Shown here piece by piece: positions 4,778-5,252 of a stretch of 5,252 nt of DNA (positions within the stretch are counted from its first letter, which is position 1; each line of letters opens with the position of its first letter). This DNA is from Bacteroidales bacterium. Its GTDB lineage: Bacteria; Bacteroidota; Bacteroidia; Bacteroidales; FEN-979. The stretch is from positions 1 to 5,252 of the forward strand of contig JALNWG010000065.1 in the NCBI GenBank assembly GCA_023231005.1, written 5' to 3'. The translations under genes were made by a program, and so were the position numbers. Below the pieces are notes generated by a model. That model was given only the letters and a program-made list of their open reading frames with translations, had not been told where the DNA came from and made no database searches.

Positions 4778-4795
4778 AGTACTTATATTTGTACT
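4778..4795 (+). promoter_or_regulatory. Operator and -7 element of the second yefM/yoeB pair
   Basis: AGTACTTATATTTGTACT is a perfect 5-base palindrome (AGTAC/GTACT) around eight bases. It contains TATATTTG (4784-4791), which fits the Bacteroidota -7 consensus TAnnTTTG exactly. No clear -33 TTG is found 19-21 bases upstream. Sixteen of the 17 bases at 4779-4795 recur at 4079-4095, so the two antitoxins probably bind each other's operators. A TATAAT at 4753-4758 is a less well-placed alternative. Confidence 0.6.
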
Positions 4796-4821
4796 CATAA
4801 AGTAACTTAATATTGAAAAGT

Positions 4822-5079
4822 ATGAAAGCAGCAAATTTCACAGAGTTTCGCACAAAACTTAAACAATATCTGGATGATGTTGAAAAAAACAATGAAACCC
4901 TGATCATTAAGAGGGGCTCAGGTAATGGAGCGGTATTAATCTCATTGGATGAGTTTAATTCGATTCTGGAAACGGTTCATTTACTTAGCTCAAAAGCTAA
5001 CGCTGATAGATTATATGAGTCTATCCGACAAATGAAGTCGGGTAAAACCTTTGAAAAAGAATTGATTGAAGTAAAATGA
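4822..5079 (+). CDS. yefM: YefM/Phd-family type II antitoxin (second copy)
   Basis: From ATG 4822 the protein has 85 residues. A TTG at 4813 would add three, but the ATG matches the length of the first copy and its spacing from the operator. Domains are as in the copy at 4123: a PhdYefM fold (FTEFRTKLKQYLDDV, TLIIKRGSGNGAVLISLDEF) and a toxin-binding tail ending TFEKELIEVK. The two copies agree at the structural core and in SSK, RL and KELIE but differ at many positions, so they are old paralogues or separate captures, not a recent duplication. The stop overlaps the toxin start (ATGA 5076-5079). No strong Shine-Dalgarno sequence is seen, unlike the first copy. It neutralises the toxin at 5076 and probably represses its own operon. 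Confidence 0.92.
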   Translation: MKAANFTEFRTKLKQYLDDVEKNNETLIIKRGSGNGAVLISLDEFNSILETVHLLSSKANADRLYESIRQMKSGKTFEKELIEVK

Positions 5080-5252
5080 AGGTCACATTTTCACAAAATG
5101 CCTGGGAGGACTATATTTCCTGGCAGTCTGAGGATAAAAAGATCCTGAAGAAAATTAACTCTTTGATCAAAGAGATACAAAGAAATCCTTATGACGGTAT
5201 TGGAAAGCCCGAACCTTTAAAATATGATCTCTCTGGTCTATGGTCAAGACGT
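5076..5252 (+). CDS. yoeB: YoeB-family mRNA interferase toxin (second copy, runs off window)
   Basis: The 59 visible residues start MKVTFSQNAWEDYISWQSED and continue through KKILKKINSLIKEIQRNPYD and GIGKPEPLKYDLSGLWSRR. They align without gaps to E. coli YoeB (84 residues), including Glu46 in KPEPLK and the Arg pair of WSRR. The remaining catalytic residues (Arg65, His83, Tyr84 by E. coli numbering) lie beyond the window. YoeB enters the ribosomal A site and cuts mRNA under translation. The gene is translationally coupled to its antitoxin by the ATGA overlap. No frameshift is seen in the visible part, in contrast to the first copy, so this is likely the working toxin of the region. Confidence 0.92.
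   Translation, partial: MKVTFSQNAWEDYISWQSEDKKILKKINSLIKEIQRNPYDGIGKPEPLKYDLSGLWSRR

Overview
The window reads as a stretch of an integron-like gene-cassette array, or a closely similar modular accessory island, in an AT-rich bacterium. Bacteroidota is the best guess. The promoter candidates share a TATATTT(A/G) element like that phylum's TAnnTTTG -7 box, and the fic and yefM/yoeB proteins look like those common there, but this is only suggestive. No integrase gene lies in the window.

Layout. (1) 1-260: the C-terminal end of a winged-helix protein, then the first half of an attC-like repeat (228-259) fused to the tail of an XRE-family antitoxin gene (258-389). (2) About 405-1619: a module holding a Fic-domain protein with its own winged-helix domain (492-1532), preceded by four phased AGCTCA/TGAGCT half-sites. 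(3) About 1620-1903: a short module with only the C-terminal end of an amidohydrolase. (4) About 1904-4728: a yefM/yoeB toxin-antitoxin module interrupted upstream of its promoter by a complete-looking 2.1 kb group II intron (1920-4050). The intron encodes a reverse transcriptase/maturase (2461-3918) that stops where the HNH endonuclease domain normally begins. The antitoxin (4123-4377) is intact; its yoeB toxin (4374-4632) is frameshifted in an A-run. (5) From about 4729 to beyond the window: a second, paralogous yefM/yoeB pair (4822-5079 and 5076-5252, running off the end) that looks intact.

The key architectural evidence is that two modules carry private inverted repeats at the positions a gene cassette requires. 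The first bases of the cassette (the R' half of attC) are complementary to a site near its 3' end (R''). For the fic module these are 404-419 and 1545-1560 (14 of 16). For the TA/intron module they are 1903-1917 and 4638-4652 (14 of 15). Between each R'' and the next boundary lie further inverted repeats that fit attC L''/L' boxes, and the last boundary shows a canonical GTTAGGC core.

How the parts work together. The two YefM antitoxins should neutralise YoeB-type mRNA interferases and repress their own operons through a shared GTAC-N8-GTAC-type operator upstream of each pair. Such addiction modules are known to stabilise large cassette arrays. The Fic protein probably modifies a target protein and may autoregulate through its winged helix. 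The intron is a guest that landed in the spacer between the attC core and the TA promoter; joining its flanks gives a leader collinear with that of the second TA pair.
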